DNA from: Aggregatimonas sangjinii | GTDB lineage: Bacteria > Bacteroidota > Bacteroidia > Flavobacteriales > Flavobacteriaceae | DNA: 64,000 bases | Assembly: GCF_005943945.1 (NCBI RefSeq) | Contig: NZ_CP040710.1 | Span: 3,579,501 to 3,643,500, forward strand | Direction of reading: 5' to 3' | In this document: positions 29,049-37,572 of the stretch, piece by piece | How positions within the stretch are numbered: the first letter of the stretch is position 1 | How the letters are laid out: every line of letters begins with the position of its first letter | The notes under the pieces: generated by a model | Told to the model about the DNA's origin: nothing | The model's database searches: none | What the model saw: only the letters and a program-made list of their open reading frames with translations | Translations under genes and position numbers: made by a program

Positions 29049-30710
29049 TCACTCAATGGTCACTTTGCCCAATTCAAAACTCAGGCTGTCAGGCATAGCC
29101 GATGGCACATACACTTTACCCGAACCCCGGTCGCCTTGGGGAGAATAGTGTGGGCTCTTCATTGTACTTTCAGGTTTATAATCGTTAGTACCGCTTTCGG
29201 CAACCCACCAAGCCAACCACTTGTTTTCCAATTCATTTACGATACTTGGGTGCTCCCGGGAAACATCAGAGGTCTCTAAGGGATCTTTGTCATTGTCATA
29301 AAGTTCCCAACCGCTCCCATCAACTTCCACTAGACTCCAAGTGTCAGTGCGAATGGCACGATTGTCCATAAATTGAAAGAAAAGTGGCGATTTGCGTTCC
29401 CAGGGTTCTCCATTTAAGATGGGTAACACCGATTTCCCCGCAAAAGCGCTACTATTTGCTAAAGTGTTGGAATCGGTGATTCCTGCAGCCTCTAGAACCG
29501 TAGGCATAATATCAACTACGTGCAGGGGTTCCGACTTGATAACATTCGGTCGGTCGATACGCGCCGGCCACCAAGCTAAGGCACCTGTTTTTACCCCTCC
29601 TCCATGTTGACTGATTTTATAAAGCCTTTTTGGAGTGACACTGGCATATGCCCATCCGGTACCTGGCTGGTAATTAGAACCCGCATCACCGGGCAAAAGC
29701 CCTTTTGAGAGCATTACGGAGTCCATGACCGAAAAAGAATCAGTACCATTATCGCTCAAAAACAAAATCAACGTATTTTGATCTTGCCCATTGGCTTTTA
29801 AAGCCGCCATTAATTGGCCGATACCTCTATCCATTCGTTCGACCATCGCAGCATAGACGGCCATTCGTAAATCCTCTAAATCTTTTTGCGCTGGGGAGAG
29901 TGTTTCCCAATCAGGTAAATTTTCAGGGTATTCGGGCAAAGGCGTATCGGCATTCAACAAACCGAGGGTCAACTGCTTTTGGACCCTGGCATCACGTACC
30001 GCCTGCCATCCTTTGGAATAGCTTCCACGGTAGGCCATGATATCCTCCTTGTACGCCTGCAATGGATTGTGCGGAGCCTGATAACTCAGATAGAGGAAAA
30101 AAGGATCATCTTCTTCATCTGACTTTGGACTAATGAAATCAACCGCTTTTGCACTAAAGGCATCGGTACTGTAAAAATTTTCACCAAAATCATCATATAC
30201 CTCTTTATTCATGCGATAATCGGTACTTCCATTAAAATAGGACGAATAGCCGCCTAAAAATCCAAAAAACGAATCAAAACCTTTGTCGTTTGGTTCGCCG
30301 TCCAGATGCCATTTGCCGACCAATCCGGTGCGATAGCCCTCACTTTGTAGCACCTGTGCAAGATTGGTGCCTTTCTCAATCCCAAAACCGACTTTTGGCC
30401 ACCATTGCCCCGAGAGCATAGAGCTACGGGAAATGACACACATCCCGGCATTGTGCATGTTGGAAAGACGTATTCCCTCCTTTGCCATTTGATTTAAGTT
30501 AGGTGTAAAGATTTCCCCACCATAAGCACCTATGTCACTATATCCTAGATCATCTGCAACAATCAAGATGATATTAGGTCGCGCAGGCACTTGGGATTTC
30601 TTTTCTTCACAGGACAAAAAAAGTACGGCCAATACGCTAGCGAGACCTAAGGGAAAAGCTCTTAATACGAGTGAGGCTAAAAGTTTGAATATGAAATTAA
30701 TATTTATCAT
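29049..30710 (-). CDS. sulfatase-fold protein with altered maturation motif (CVISR)
   Basis: A 553-residue lipoprotein (Cys34, LFLSC) with a full sulfatase fold: IVADDLGYSDIGAYGG metal ligands, GKWHLDG, FLSDNGTD and the C-terminal FQFMDNRAIRT region. The maturation site reads C91-V-I-S-R (GMCVISRSSMLSG): Cys and Arg are kept but the Pro of C-x-P-x-R is Ile; the bases (TGT GTC ATT TCC CGT on the minus strand) leave no doubt. Either this subgroup is matured differently or it is not formylglycine-dependent. It is the last gene of the operon DUF5722, sulfatase, sulfatase driven from 34634-34669. Confidence 0.88.
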   Translation of the reverse strand: MININFIFKLLASLVLRAFPLGLASVLAVLFLSCEEKKSQVPARPNIILIVADDLGYSDIGAYGGEIFTPNLNQMAKEGIRLSNMHNAGMCVISRSSMLSGQWWPKVGFGIEKGTNLAQVLQSEGYRTGLVGKWHLDGEPNDKGFDSFFGFLGGYSSYFNGSTDYRMNKEVYDDFGENFYSTDAFSAKAVDFISPKSDEEDDPFFLYLSYQAPHNPLQAYKEDIMAYRGSYSKGWQAVRDARVQKQLTLGLLNADTPLPEYPENLPDWETLSPAQKDLEDLRMAVYAAMVERMDRGIGQLMAALKANGQDQNTLILFLSDNGTDSFSVMDSVMLSKGLLPGDAGSNYQPGTGWAYASVTPKRLYKISQHGGGVKTGALAWWPARIDRPNVIKSEPLHVVDIMPTVLEAAGITDSNTLANSSAFAGKSVLPILNGEPWERKSPLFFQFMDNRAIRTDTWSLVEVDGSGWELYDNDKDPLETSDVSREHPSIVNELENKWLAWWVAESGTNDYKPESTMKSPHYSPQGDRGSGKVYVPSAMPDSLSFELGKVTIE

Positions 30711-30772
30711 AAGTGCTTTAGAAATTCTTAAAATGCATGATATACGTTAAAATCGCTGAAATGGATTAAGGG

Positions 30773-32485
30773 CTAACCTCCATTTTCCTGATTTTGGCGA
30801 TAGGTTTCGAATAGATTAACAAAAGGAGTACCGCGTGCCTCTTTTTCCGGGTTATAGCTTGGATTCAATGCGGGCCAATATCGCTGCGCTACATTGGCTG
30901 ACAACCACTCCATTAATTTTTCAAACAGCTTGTTTCGTAGTTCCGGCCGTGTTTCCGCCAAATCATTTTTTTCAAATGGGTCGGTTTCGATATCGTAGAG
31001 ATGCAATCGCCCGTACCAATCAAAAATCAATTTATGATTACCATCACGAATGGCGGAATGCGGGGTTAGCGCGAACGGTTCAAAAGGACTATTATAGATC
31101 ACGTTAAAAGGGTAGTGCCAATAACGGACCTTTTTGGTATAGCTGTTTTTGCTATTCGTTACATCGGAAAGCACGGTGAACATACTTTGGCCATCGAGCG
31201 AATTTTTCTTGGATATCGCTTCAGAATCATAACCAGCCGCTTCCAACAGGGTCGGGAAAATATCGGTACAATCTACGGGCGTGTCTACCCATTGTCCTTC
31301 CTTAATTTTATTTTTCCACCGAAATAGTAGGGGCACACGAATGCCTCCTTCGGTCAAACAAGCTTTCCCTCCTAAGAATGGACTGTTATCCGTTCCCGTA
31401 TCATTTGGGGTAATACTGGAATCGATACCGCCATTATCCGACATAAAGACCACCAAGGTATTTTCATCTAGGCCCGTCTCTTCGAGCTTGTCCAGAATCG
31501 CCCCCACTGAACGGTCCATACTCTTTACCATGGCTGCATAGACGGGGTCTTTGTGCCCATTCCATCCTTTCGTAGGTTTTTCTTCAAAATAAGTGACTTC
31601 ATCGGATTTACCTTCATACGGCGCATGCACGGCAAAATGTGAAAAATAGAGGAAGAAGGGTCGTGTCTTGGATTTCGAACTTTCTTCAATAAAATTCAAT
31701 GCTTGGAGCGTCAGATCATCGGTCAAATAGTTGGCTCCGGTTTCTTGACCCGAATTTCCCATATGCATCTTTTCCTGTGGAATCTTCGGGTATCCCGCGG
31801 TAGAGGTATTGTCCCAGCTCTTTCTCCAATCAAAATAATCGGAACCACCAGCATCATACCAGGCCAAGGGTTCGAAACCTTGGTCGGCAGGTTGGTAACC
31901 GTTGGCCCCGAAACCGCCAATATGCCATTTCCCGATAAAAGCGGAATGATAATCGGTCAGAGCCTCGGCAAGCGAGAGTTCATCCCTGCCAGCATCGTAT
32001 GTCGTTCCTGCGGACACAGCGGAATTGGAAGTGCCGTTGATAAGGGCTTGTTCGATTTTGATATCATCTTTATGTTCTAACACATCATGCATAAGATAGC
32101 CTTGGGGCGCCGGTAAATTTTGATTGTAATACGTAGGTCTAGGCGGCATGGCCGTAGTGAATCCCATTCGACTTGCGAACTTTCCGGTTAAAATACTGGC
32201 GCGTGTCGGCGAACATAATTGATTGGCGTAGGCTTGCGAAAAAGCTACCCCCTCGTGAATCAAGCGGTCAATATTAGGCGTTTCATAAAACATATCGGAA
32301 GTAGGGCTATCCGTAAATTTATGGGCATAAGCCTGACTGTCCATAATACCGTAATCATCGGCAAGGATAAAAATAATATTCGGTCGTGTGGTCGTTCGTT
32401 CTGCTACTTTTTCCTCTTTTGTCGTAGACTTACAACCAAGTACAAAGAGCAGCACAACATATAAGCATGTCTTGAAATAAGTCAT
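30773..32485 (-). CDS. S1-type sulfatase (lipoprotein)
   Basis: A 570-residue lipoprotein (Cys18, FVLGC). N-terminal metal site ILADDYGIMD; formylglycine motif C91-S-P-T-R (NQLCSPTRASILTG); GKWHIGGFG and FMSDNGGID also seen. It is the middle gene of a minus-strand operon, 22 bases after the DUF5722 gene and 62 bases before the CVISR sulfatase-fold gene. Likely removes sulfate from rhamnose-rich oligomers; subfamily not assigned. Confidence 0.94.
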   Translation of the reverse strand: MTYFKTCLYVVLLFVLGCKSTTKEEKVAERTTTRPNIIFILADDYGIMDSQAYAHKFTDSPTSDMFYETPNIDRLIHEGVAFSQAYANQLCSPTRASILTGKFASRMGFTTAMPPRPTYYNQNLPAPQGYLMHDVLEHKDDIKIEQALINGTSNSAVSAGTTYDAGRDELSLAEALTDYHSAFIGKWHIGGFGANGYQPADQGFEPLAWYDAGGSDYFDWRKSWDNTSTAGYPKIPQEKMHMGNSGQETGANYLTDDLTLQALNFIEESSKSKTRPFFLYFSHFAVHAPYEGKSDEVTYFEEKPTKGWNGHKDPVYAAMVKSMDRSVGAILDKLEETGLDENTLVVFMSDNGGIDSSITPNDTGTDNSPFLGGKACLTEGGIRVPLLFRWKNKIKEGQWVDTPVDCTDIFPTLLEAAGYDSEAISKKNSLDGQSMFTVLSDVTNSKNSYTKKVRYWHYPFNVIYNSPFEPFALTPHSAIRDGNHKLIFDWYGRLHLYDIETDPFEKNDLAETRPELRNKLFEKLMEWLSANVAQRYWPALNPSYNPEKEARGTPFVNLFETYRQNQENGG

Positions 32486-32507
32486 TTTCGTACCAGTATT
32501 ACTTGAA

Positions 32508-34607
32508 TCAATCGATTTTTACCTCACGCCGAATCTCGTCCCAGCTCTCGATTCCGATTATTTTTTTGTACGGGTCGTACACTTCGTCTTCCTGGTCCGT
32601 TCCAAAAGCTTGGTACACCCGATACACTGGCTTGATACCTCCCGGATCTTCCTCATCATCCGGAAAACGGCGCAACCCGATGCGCAATCCGCCCTCTTGT
32701 CGATTATCCTGCCAGTTATGGTACTGAAAACCATCAATACCCTCCAGATATTTGATTTTTTTCATGGCATAAGCCATTCCGGCGGCCTGTTCCAGCAAAT
32801 CTTGTTCGCTGTATGTTGGCGAATTCGTTCCGTTCTCGGAGAGATACACCAAGCGCTTTGTCTTCCCTTTAAAGAGAACTTCGGGCTGACGCACCCACGC
32901 GTCCAAAACCTCGGTATTCTTGAAGGTGATCAATTGGGTATCAAAATCGAAACTCACTCTTTCGTCCAACCATGTTTTTGGCTCCCGAAGCGATTCAGGA
33001 TAAGGGTGTTGTGCAATGGCCCATTCAAAATCACCCTCCGCTTTGGAAAATTGCAGCAGTTGCTCCAACAGTTCTTTAGAGTGATAGAAATGTGGATTAT
33101 TAGTCCAATTCCAAAAATGGGTCAGCGTGATAAAAACCTTCGAATTGGAATTGTATTTTCGAGCGATATTGTGTGACATTCGCATCGATTTGTGGTAGAG
33201 ATCCATAAAAACCAGCGCAGTTTTATCCCCGGCATTGGTCCAAACCCATCCCGCATCCACCTCATTGTGAATGATCCAATGGTGAATGCGCCCGTACTTC
33301 TTATCCGGCCTTGTGTAGCGGTTCGCCAAAAAATCAAGTACCGCCGCATAATATTGTACGCCCTCGGGAGTAGTTAAATTGGGCATACTATAAATTCCAG
33401 CAGGGTCACAATCGGGATGTTGAAAAATGCGCCCGATTTCAGCGTCTTCGGTTTTCGAGGCTTTGTCTACTAACAAAATAGCCGATACCTCGATGTTCCT
33501 TTCCGCGGTAGAACGAAACGTCTTATCATGTTGTGCAAGGGTTTCTTTATCTACGTAATAGGTAGCCCCCATATATTCGAAAGCCATATTATTTGGCGAA
33601 GGTCCCGACCGTAGCAGCCGGGTAACCAAAATATTGACCGTAGCACTGGTGATACCCAAATCATCGAGATCGGTATAGGGTGCTTCACGATCAATACTGT
33701 AGCCGCCCAATCCCTTCTTGGTGGCTGGTTTTACAAAGGGATAGTTATGTTTAGGAACGATGGAATCGGCATACCGCGCGTGTGAGACGGCTTTGTAGTG
33801 TTCACCCTCCTTTTCTACTACCATCCATTTTGAAAGAACACGATCCTGAGTAAATCCATGTCGATCCACAGTACGGTCTATGGCGATATTGAATTTACTT
33901 TCGGTAGAATTCAAGGGTATCACAGATTCAAAGGTTTTCAGCTCTGTACTATGTTCATAGGGACTGACTTCGGCGATAAAAAGATTTTTACTATCCGATA
34001 CGGTTCCTTCTAACCGTACTTTGTCATCGGATACCAAGACGTGTGATATTTGATTATGAAAGTCATTATTCAAATAGGAAGTCAAATTATTCTCGAGAAT
34101 CGCTTCCTGCTTCTTCTGATCCTCTTTTTTTGCTTCTATTTCCGCTTCACGTTCGGTTTGTGGGCGGAGCTTCAAATTTCGTATCTGAATTTTCAATGCT
34201 GGGGCCGCGCCAAAATCCAACCGAAGGTATTCGCCCTTCTTGCCCCAATCCTTCAATTCTTCACTAATGTCTATCTTAAATTCGACCCAGCCTTCCGTAG
34301 ACCCGATATCCCGGACGATTTTGGGTTCAAACACTTCTTTTAACGGATAAAAATAAACTTCGATAAAATCGACCCCGGTCGGGCAAAAATATTCAAATGC
34401 CAAATAGTCGTTCTCTTTATCCAAATCTGCACCTAAAGGATTGGAAAACAGATAAGGATCCTTACCTGTGGTTTCAATATCATAAACTCCCTTCTCCGTG
34501 ATTTCCATCTGAAGGTCATTCGCTTCTCTCGCATGCAGCGAGAGTTCCGTTTCCTGCCCGAAAACACCTAGCGGTAATCCCAAAAAGAGTAAAATATACT
34601 TTTTCAT
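32508..34607 (-). CDS. DUF5722 protein, short paralogue
   Basis: A 699-residue secreted protein with signal peptide (about 1-17, VFGQ). One copy of the N-terminal beta domain seen three times in the giant paralogue (about 20-150), a coiled linker rich in E/K (about 151-172), a beta domain (about 175-285) and the DUF5722 barrel (about 295-699). The two candidate catalytic glutamates are conserved as Glu449 (WIIHNEVD) and Glu591 (VYLSENG), in the spacing expected for strands 4 and 7 of a clan GH-A barrel. It has no CBM3 and no T9SS signal, so it should act in the periplasm. First gene of an operon with two sulfatase-fold proteins. I infer a periplasmic glycosidase partner to the surface enzyme at 4948-9624. 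Confidence 0.87.
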   Translation of the reverse strand: MKKYILLFLGLPLGVFGQETELSLHAREANDLQMEITEKGVYDIETTGKDPYLFSNPLGADLDKENDYLAFEYFCPTGVDFIEVYFYPLKEVFEPKIVRDIGSTEGWVEFKIDISEELKDWGKKGEYLRLDFGAAPALKIQIRNLKLRPQTEREAEIEAKKEDQKKQEAILENNLTSYLNNDFHNQISHVLVSDDKVRLEGTVSDSKNLFIAEVSPYEHSTELKTFESVIPLNSTESKFNIAIDRTVDRHGFTQDRVLSKWMVVEKEGEHYKAVSHARYADSIVPKHNYPFVKPATKKGLGGYSIDREAPYTDLDDLGITSATVNILVTRLLRSGPSPNNMAFEYMGATYYVDKETLAQHDKTFRSTAERNIEVSAILLVDKASKTEDAEIGRIFQHPDCDPAGIYSMPNLTTPEGVQYYAAVLDFLANRYTRPDKKYGRIHHWIIHNEVDAGWVWTNAGDKTALVFMDLYHKSMRMSHNIARKYNSNSKVFITLTHFWNWTNNPHFYHSKELLEQLLQFSKAEGDFEWAIAQHPYPESLREPKTWLDERVSFDFDTQLITFKNTEVLDAWVRQPEVLFKGKTKRLVYLSENGTNSPTYSEQDLLEQAAGMAYAMKKIKYLEGIDGFQYHNWQDNRQEGGLRIGLRRFPDDEEDPGGIKPVYRVYQAFGTDQEDEVYDPYKKIIGIESWDEIRREVKID

Positions 34608-34633
34608 AAACCTATATCATTTTCTGTTGCCTC

Positions 34634-34669
34634 TAAAAGTAAGGCCTGCTTTCGTGCGAACCATCCTGT
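34634..34669 (-). promoter_or_regulatory. sugar-locus promoter, copy 6 (DUF5722/sulfatase operon)
   Basis: On the minus strand ACAGGATG (34669 to 34662), 20 bases, TACTTTTA (34641 to 34634). A half-site ACAGT lies 10 bases upstream. The -7 ends 26 bases before the ATG. Confidence 0.78.
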
Positions 34670-35054
34670 GGTATACTGTTTACCAAGCGCAAACCGAGAC
34701 AGGCTACTTTAAAAAGACAGATGCTCTAGGCGCCAAGAAATAACCCTTATTCCTTGTGATTTTGAGCTAAAAGAAATGGGCGACCCAATAAGGTATCATA
34801 ATACTTCTGGCAAAAGCATCGATTTCCGTTAGCGATGTCCTTGAACCGTGAACCTTTGGTTGACGCGAACACGGTTTGCCAAAAAAAGTTGCCTTTTTAT
34901 AATTGTCAGCCCTACAGGCGAAAAATTTTGAAAGCTGAAGAGCTAACGCAGCATCCCAACCATAGTTTATACAGTCTATTACGGTAGTGGCCATAAAACT
35001 AATCTGAAACCACCTTCAAACAACCTATTCGATTGTATATTTGAACGGTACAGT

Positions 35055-35090
35055 ACAGGATAGAATACCACGCTGTATATTTTATTTTCG
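35055..35090 (+). promoter_or_regulatory. sugar-locus promoter, copy 7 (aldolase/dehydrogenase)
   Basis: ACAGGATA (35055-35062), 20 bases, TATTTTCG (35083-35090). A half-site ACGGT lies 10 bases upstream. The -7 ends 26 bases before the ATG at 35117. Confidence 0.74.
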
Positions 35091-35116
35091 TTGACCAACA
35101 CCAATACTACGAATAG

Positions 35117-37222
35117 ATGAAAAGTACTACACAGCGATTCAAGTACGTCGACCACCTTTGGGACGATAAGAAGGCCGCCGCGCTCGGCGACGACCAAGTG
35201 GCATTGTTCCTCTACCGCTCCAACATCCTTGGGGCCGACCTGAGGATAACCAACTACGGCGGGGGCAATACCAGCTGCAAGACCATCGAAAAGGACCCGC
35301 TCACCGATGCCGATGTCGAGGTGATGTGGATCAAGGGCTCCGGGGGCGACATAGGCACCTTGACCAAGGCGGGTATCGCCGGGCTGTACACCGATAGGCT
35401 GCGGGACCTGAAGAACGTCTACGGCGGCCTGGCCGACGAGGACCGCATGGTAGGGCTCTTCAACCACTGCATCTACGACCTCGACAGCAAGGCCCCCTCG
35501 ATAGACACGCCCCTGCACGGGCTGCTGCCCTTCAAGCACATCGACCACCTGCACCCCGACGCGCTGATCGCGGTGGCCGCCGCCAAGGACAGCGAGAAGG
35601 TGACCAGGGAGATCTGGGGCGATACCATGGGCTGGGTGCCCTGGCAACGGCCCGGTTTCGACCTGGGGCTACAGCTGGAGAAGTGCCTGAACGAGAACCC
35701 CGGCATCCGCGGGATCGTGCTGGGCAGCCACGGGCTCTTCACCTGGGGCGACACCTCGCACGAATGTTACATGAACAGCCTGGAGGTCATAGAGATGGCC
35801 TCGGAGTTCATCGAAAAAAAGATAAAGGAGAACGGGAGCGTTTTCGGCGGACAGAAAATAGAGAGCCTGCCCAAGGAGGAACGCCTGGAGAAAGCGGCCC
35901 AACTCATGCCCATGCTGCGGGGCCTGTGCTCTTCCGAAAACAGGATGATCGGCCATTTTACCGATAGCGACGTGGTGCTCGAGTACATCAACAGCAACGA
36001 CCTGGAGCGACTAGCGCCAATGGGCACCAGCTGCCCCGACCATTTCCTCAGGACCAAGATACAGCCCTTGGTACTCCGTTTGGATGCCAAGGAGGACCTC
36101 TCCGATACCGGGGCCGTCCTGGCCAAGCTCCGTCCGGCCTTCGAGGAGTACCGGCAAGGATACCAGGACTATTACGATGCCCACAAACGGGAGAACAGCC
36201 CGGCGGTGCGCGACGCCAACCCGGTGATCATCATATACCCCGGCGTGGGCATGTTCAGCTTCGCCAAGAACAAACAGACCACCCGTGTCGCCAACGAGTT
36301 CTACGTGAACGCCATCAACGTGATGCGCGGTGCGGAGGCCATTACCGAATACACCTCGCTGCCGCGGCAGGAGGCCTTCGATATCGAGTACTGGCTCCTG
36401 GAGGAGGCGAAACTACAGCGCATGCCCAAGGAAAAGCCATTATCCAGAAAAGTGGCCCTGGTAACGGGCGCCGGCGGCGGGATCGGCAAGGCCATCGCCG
36501 ACAAACTGGCCGAGGAAGGCGCCAACGTGGTACTGACCGATATCGCGGAGGACAGGCTCAAAGAAGGTGTTTCCACCTACGGGAGGGATACCGCCAGCTA
36601 TGCCGTCTGCGACGTGACCGAGGGCGCATCGATCGCCGGGGCCTACGGGAAGGCCTGTCTGGAGTTCGGGGGCGTCGACATCGTCGTGCACAGCGCGGGG
36701 CTAGCGATATCGAAGCCCATCGAGGACACGACCGAAAAGGACTGGGACCTGCTGCAGGACGTACTGGTCAAGGGGCAGTTCCAGCTCGCCAAGCAGGCCG
36801 TCGCGATCATGCGCAAGCAGGGACTGGGCGGCGACTTCATCAGCATCGCGAGCAAGAACGGGCTGGTGTCCGGGCCTAACAACGTGGGCTACGGTACCTC
36901 GAAGGCCGCCCAACAGCACATGGCGCGCCTGTTGGCGGCCGAGCTGGGCGGCGACAAGATACGCGTGAACACGGTCAACCCAGACGGGGTGATCGTGGGG
37001 AGCAAGATATGGGAGGGCGACTGGGCCGAGGGCCGGGCCAAGGCCTACGGCATCACCGTCGAGGAGCTGCCCGCCCACTACGCCAAGCGCAACCTGCTCA
37101 ACGAGATCATCTATCCCGAGGACATCGCCAACGGCGTATTCGCATGCGTGGGCATATTGGACAAGACCACCGGGAACATCATCAACGTCGACGGCGGCAT
37201 GGCCAACGCTTTTGTAAGATAG
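35117..37222 (+). CDS. rhaEW: fused rhamnulose-1-phosphate aldolase / short-chain dehydrogenase
   Basis: A 701-residue cytoplasmic fusion. The N-terminal class II aldolase part (about 20-400) has the His-rich zinc region HGLLPFKHIDHLHPDA. The C-terminal SDR part (about 440-700) has the nucleotide motif TGAGGGIG (near 449-456) and the Y592-G-T-S-K596 catalytic motif. Family members split L-rhamnulose-1-phosphate into dihydroxyacetone phosphate and L-lactaldehyde and then act on the lactaldehyde. This ties the locus to rhamnose. Base composition is far from its neighbours: in 35401-35460, 40 of 60 bases are G or C, and third positions are mostly G/C, suggesting transfer or strong codon selection. 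It nevertheless has the regulon promoter. The isomerase and kinase steps are missing from the window. Confidence 0.93.
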   Translation: MKSTTQRFKYVDHLWDDKKAAALGDDQVALFLYRSNILGADLRITNYGGGNTSCKTIEKDPLTDADVEVMWIKGSGGDIGTLTKAGIAGLYTDRLRDLKNVYGGLADEDRMVGLFNHCIYDLDSKAPSIDTPLHGLLPFKHIDHLHPDALIAVAAAKDSEKVTREIWGDTMGWVPWQRPGFDLGLQLEKCLNENPGIRGIVLGSHGLFTWGDTSHECYMNSLEVIEMASEFIEKKIKENGSVFGGQKIESLPKEERLEKAAQLMPMLRGLCSSENRMIGHFTDSDVVLEYINSNDLERLAPMGTSCPDHFLRTKIQPLVLRLDAKEDLSDTGAVLAKLRPAFEEYRQGYQDYYDAHKRENSPAVRDANPVIIIYPGVGMFSFAKNKQTTRVANEFYVNAINVMRGAEAITEYTSLPRQEAFDIEYWLLEEAKLQRMPKEKPLSRKVALVTGAGGGIGKAIADKLAEEGANVVLTDIAEDRLKEGVSTYGRDTASYAVCDVTEGASIAGAYGKACLEFGGVDIVVHSAGLAISKPIEDTTEKDWDLLQDVLVKGQFQLAKQAVAIMRKQGLGGDFISIASKNGLVSGPNNVGYGTSKAAQQHMARLLAAELGGDKIRVNTVNPDGVIVGSKIWEGDWAEGRAKAYGITVEELPAHYAKRNLLNEIIYPEDIANGVFACVGILDKTTGNIINVDGGMANAFVR

Positions 37223-37456
37223 GCGCAAGTTAAATCAGTTGGAATCTATGGCGAAATGAACACTTCTTACACATACTTAAAACCTTTTAAGATATGATGG
37301 AAGTCTTAGAGTGAGGAAGGCTTTCCATTTCAATTGGAAAAATGTACTCTCCAATGAAGCCTTGAAGCATTTCCAACTAGGAATCAACATTTTCAAACTT
37401 TAAATTCACGAAAAAGGCAAGCCTGTAGGCTTTAACCCTACAAAGAGTAAAAAACG

Positions 37457-37483
37457 AAAAAACCTTTCTAAATAAGAGAAGGT
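37457..37483 (-). terminator. terminator-like hairpin on the minus strand
   Basis: On the minus strand ACCTT-c-TCT pairs with AGA-AAGGT and is followed by six T. It sits behind the tRNA-Leu 3' remnant just as the terminator at 37538-37569 sits behind the intact tRNA, so it may be the end signal of a lost tRNA-Leu copy. Confidence 0.55.
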
Positions 37484-37489
37484 CTTCAG

Positions 37490-37525
37490 AACTCAAGGTG
37501 GCCCCGAAGCCTCGGGGGAACCCAC
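37490..37525 (-). pseudogene. decayed tRNA-Leu 3' end with palindrome insertion
   Basis: On the minus strand GTGGGTTC, then the 16-base palindrome CCCCGAGGCTTCGGGG (37517 to 37502), then CCACCTTGAGTT. Compared with the intact tRNA-Leu T-arm and acceptor (GCGGGTTCGATTCCCGC, CTCGAGTA) this reads as a degenerate T-arm whose loop received the palindrome, followed by a terminator. Inference from eye alignment only. Confidence 0.4.
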
Positions 37526-37537
37526 GTAACAGGTCAT

Positions 37538-37569
37538 AAAAAAACCTTCCCTGGTAAAAGGAAGGTTTT
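37538..37569 (-). terminator. terminator of tRNA-Leu
   Basis: Perfect 10-base stem AAAACCTTCC/GGAAGGTTTT (37541-37569) with a run of T on the minus strand (37544 to 37538), starting 4 bases past the tRNA 3' end. Confidence 0.85.
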
Positions 37570-37572
37570 GAG

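Larger units (their letters stand above)
34608..35116. other. divergent intergenic region with two regulon promoters
   Basis: About 509 bases between the DUF5722 operon and the aldolase gene. It holds promoter copies 6 (34634-34669, minus) and 7 (35055-35090, plus). The middle 380 bases show no convincing gene. One inverted repeat is visible, AACCGTG (34844-34850) with CACGGTT (34870-34876), enclosing a small AACC-ttt-GGTT hairpin; its role is unknown. Confidence 0.5.
37223..37572. other. gene-free region after the sugar locus
   Basis: About 350 bases without a coding gene. It holds a small inverted repeat AAGCCT-gt-AGGCTT (37419-37432), two minus-strand terminators (37457-37483 and 37538-37569) and a piece that resembles a decayed tRNA-Leu 3' end (37490-37525). 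Confidence 0.55.

Noticed and set aside
34767-34994. Minus-strand 75-residue gene between the two regulon promoters
   Set aside because: No recognisable motif, unlike codon use, and no promoter or start context.
4948-37222. Assignment of the locus to ulvan
   Set aside because: No ulvan lyase family or GH105 is present; rhamnan-type substrate is preferred but not proven.
34979-37228. Long antisense frames in the aldolase gene
   Set aside because: They arise from the high G/C content, which removes stop codons; their translations are low-complexity and show no domain.
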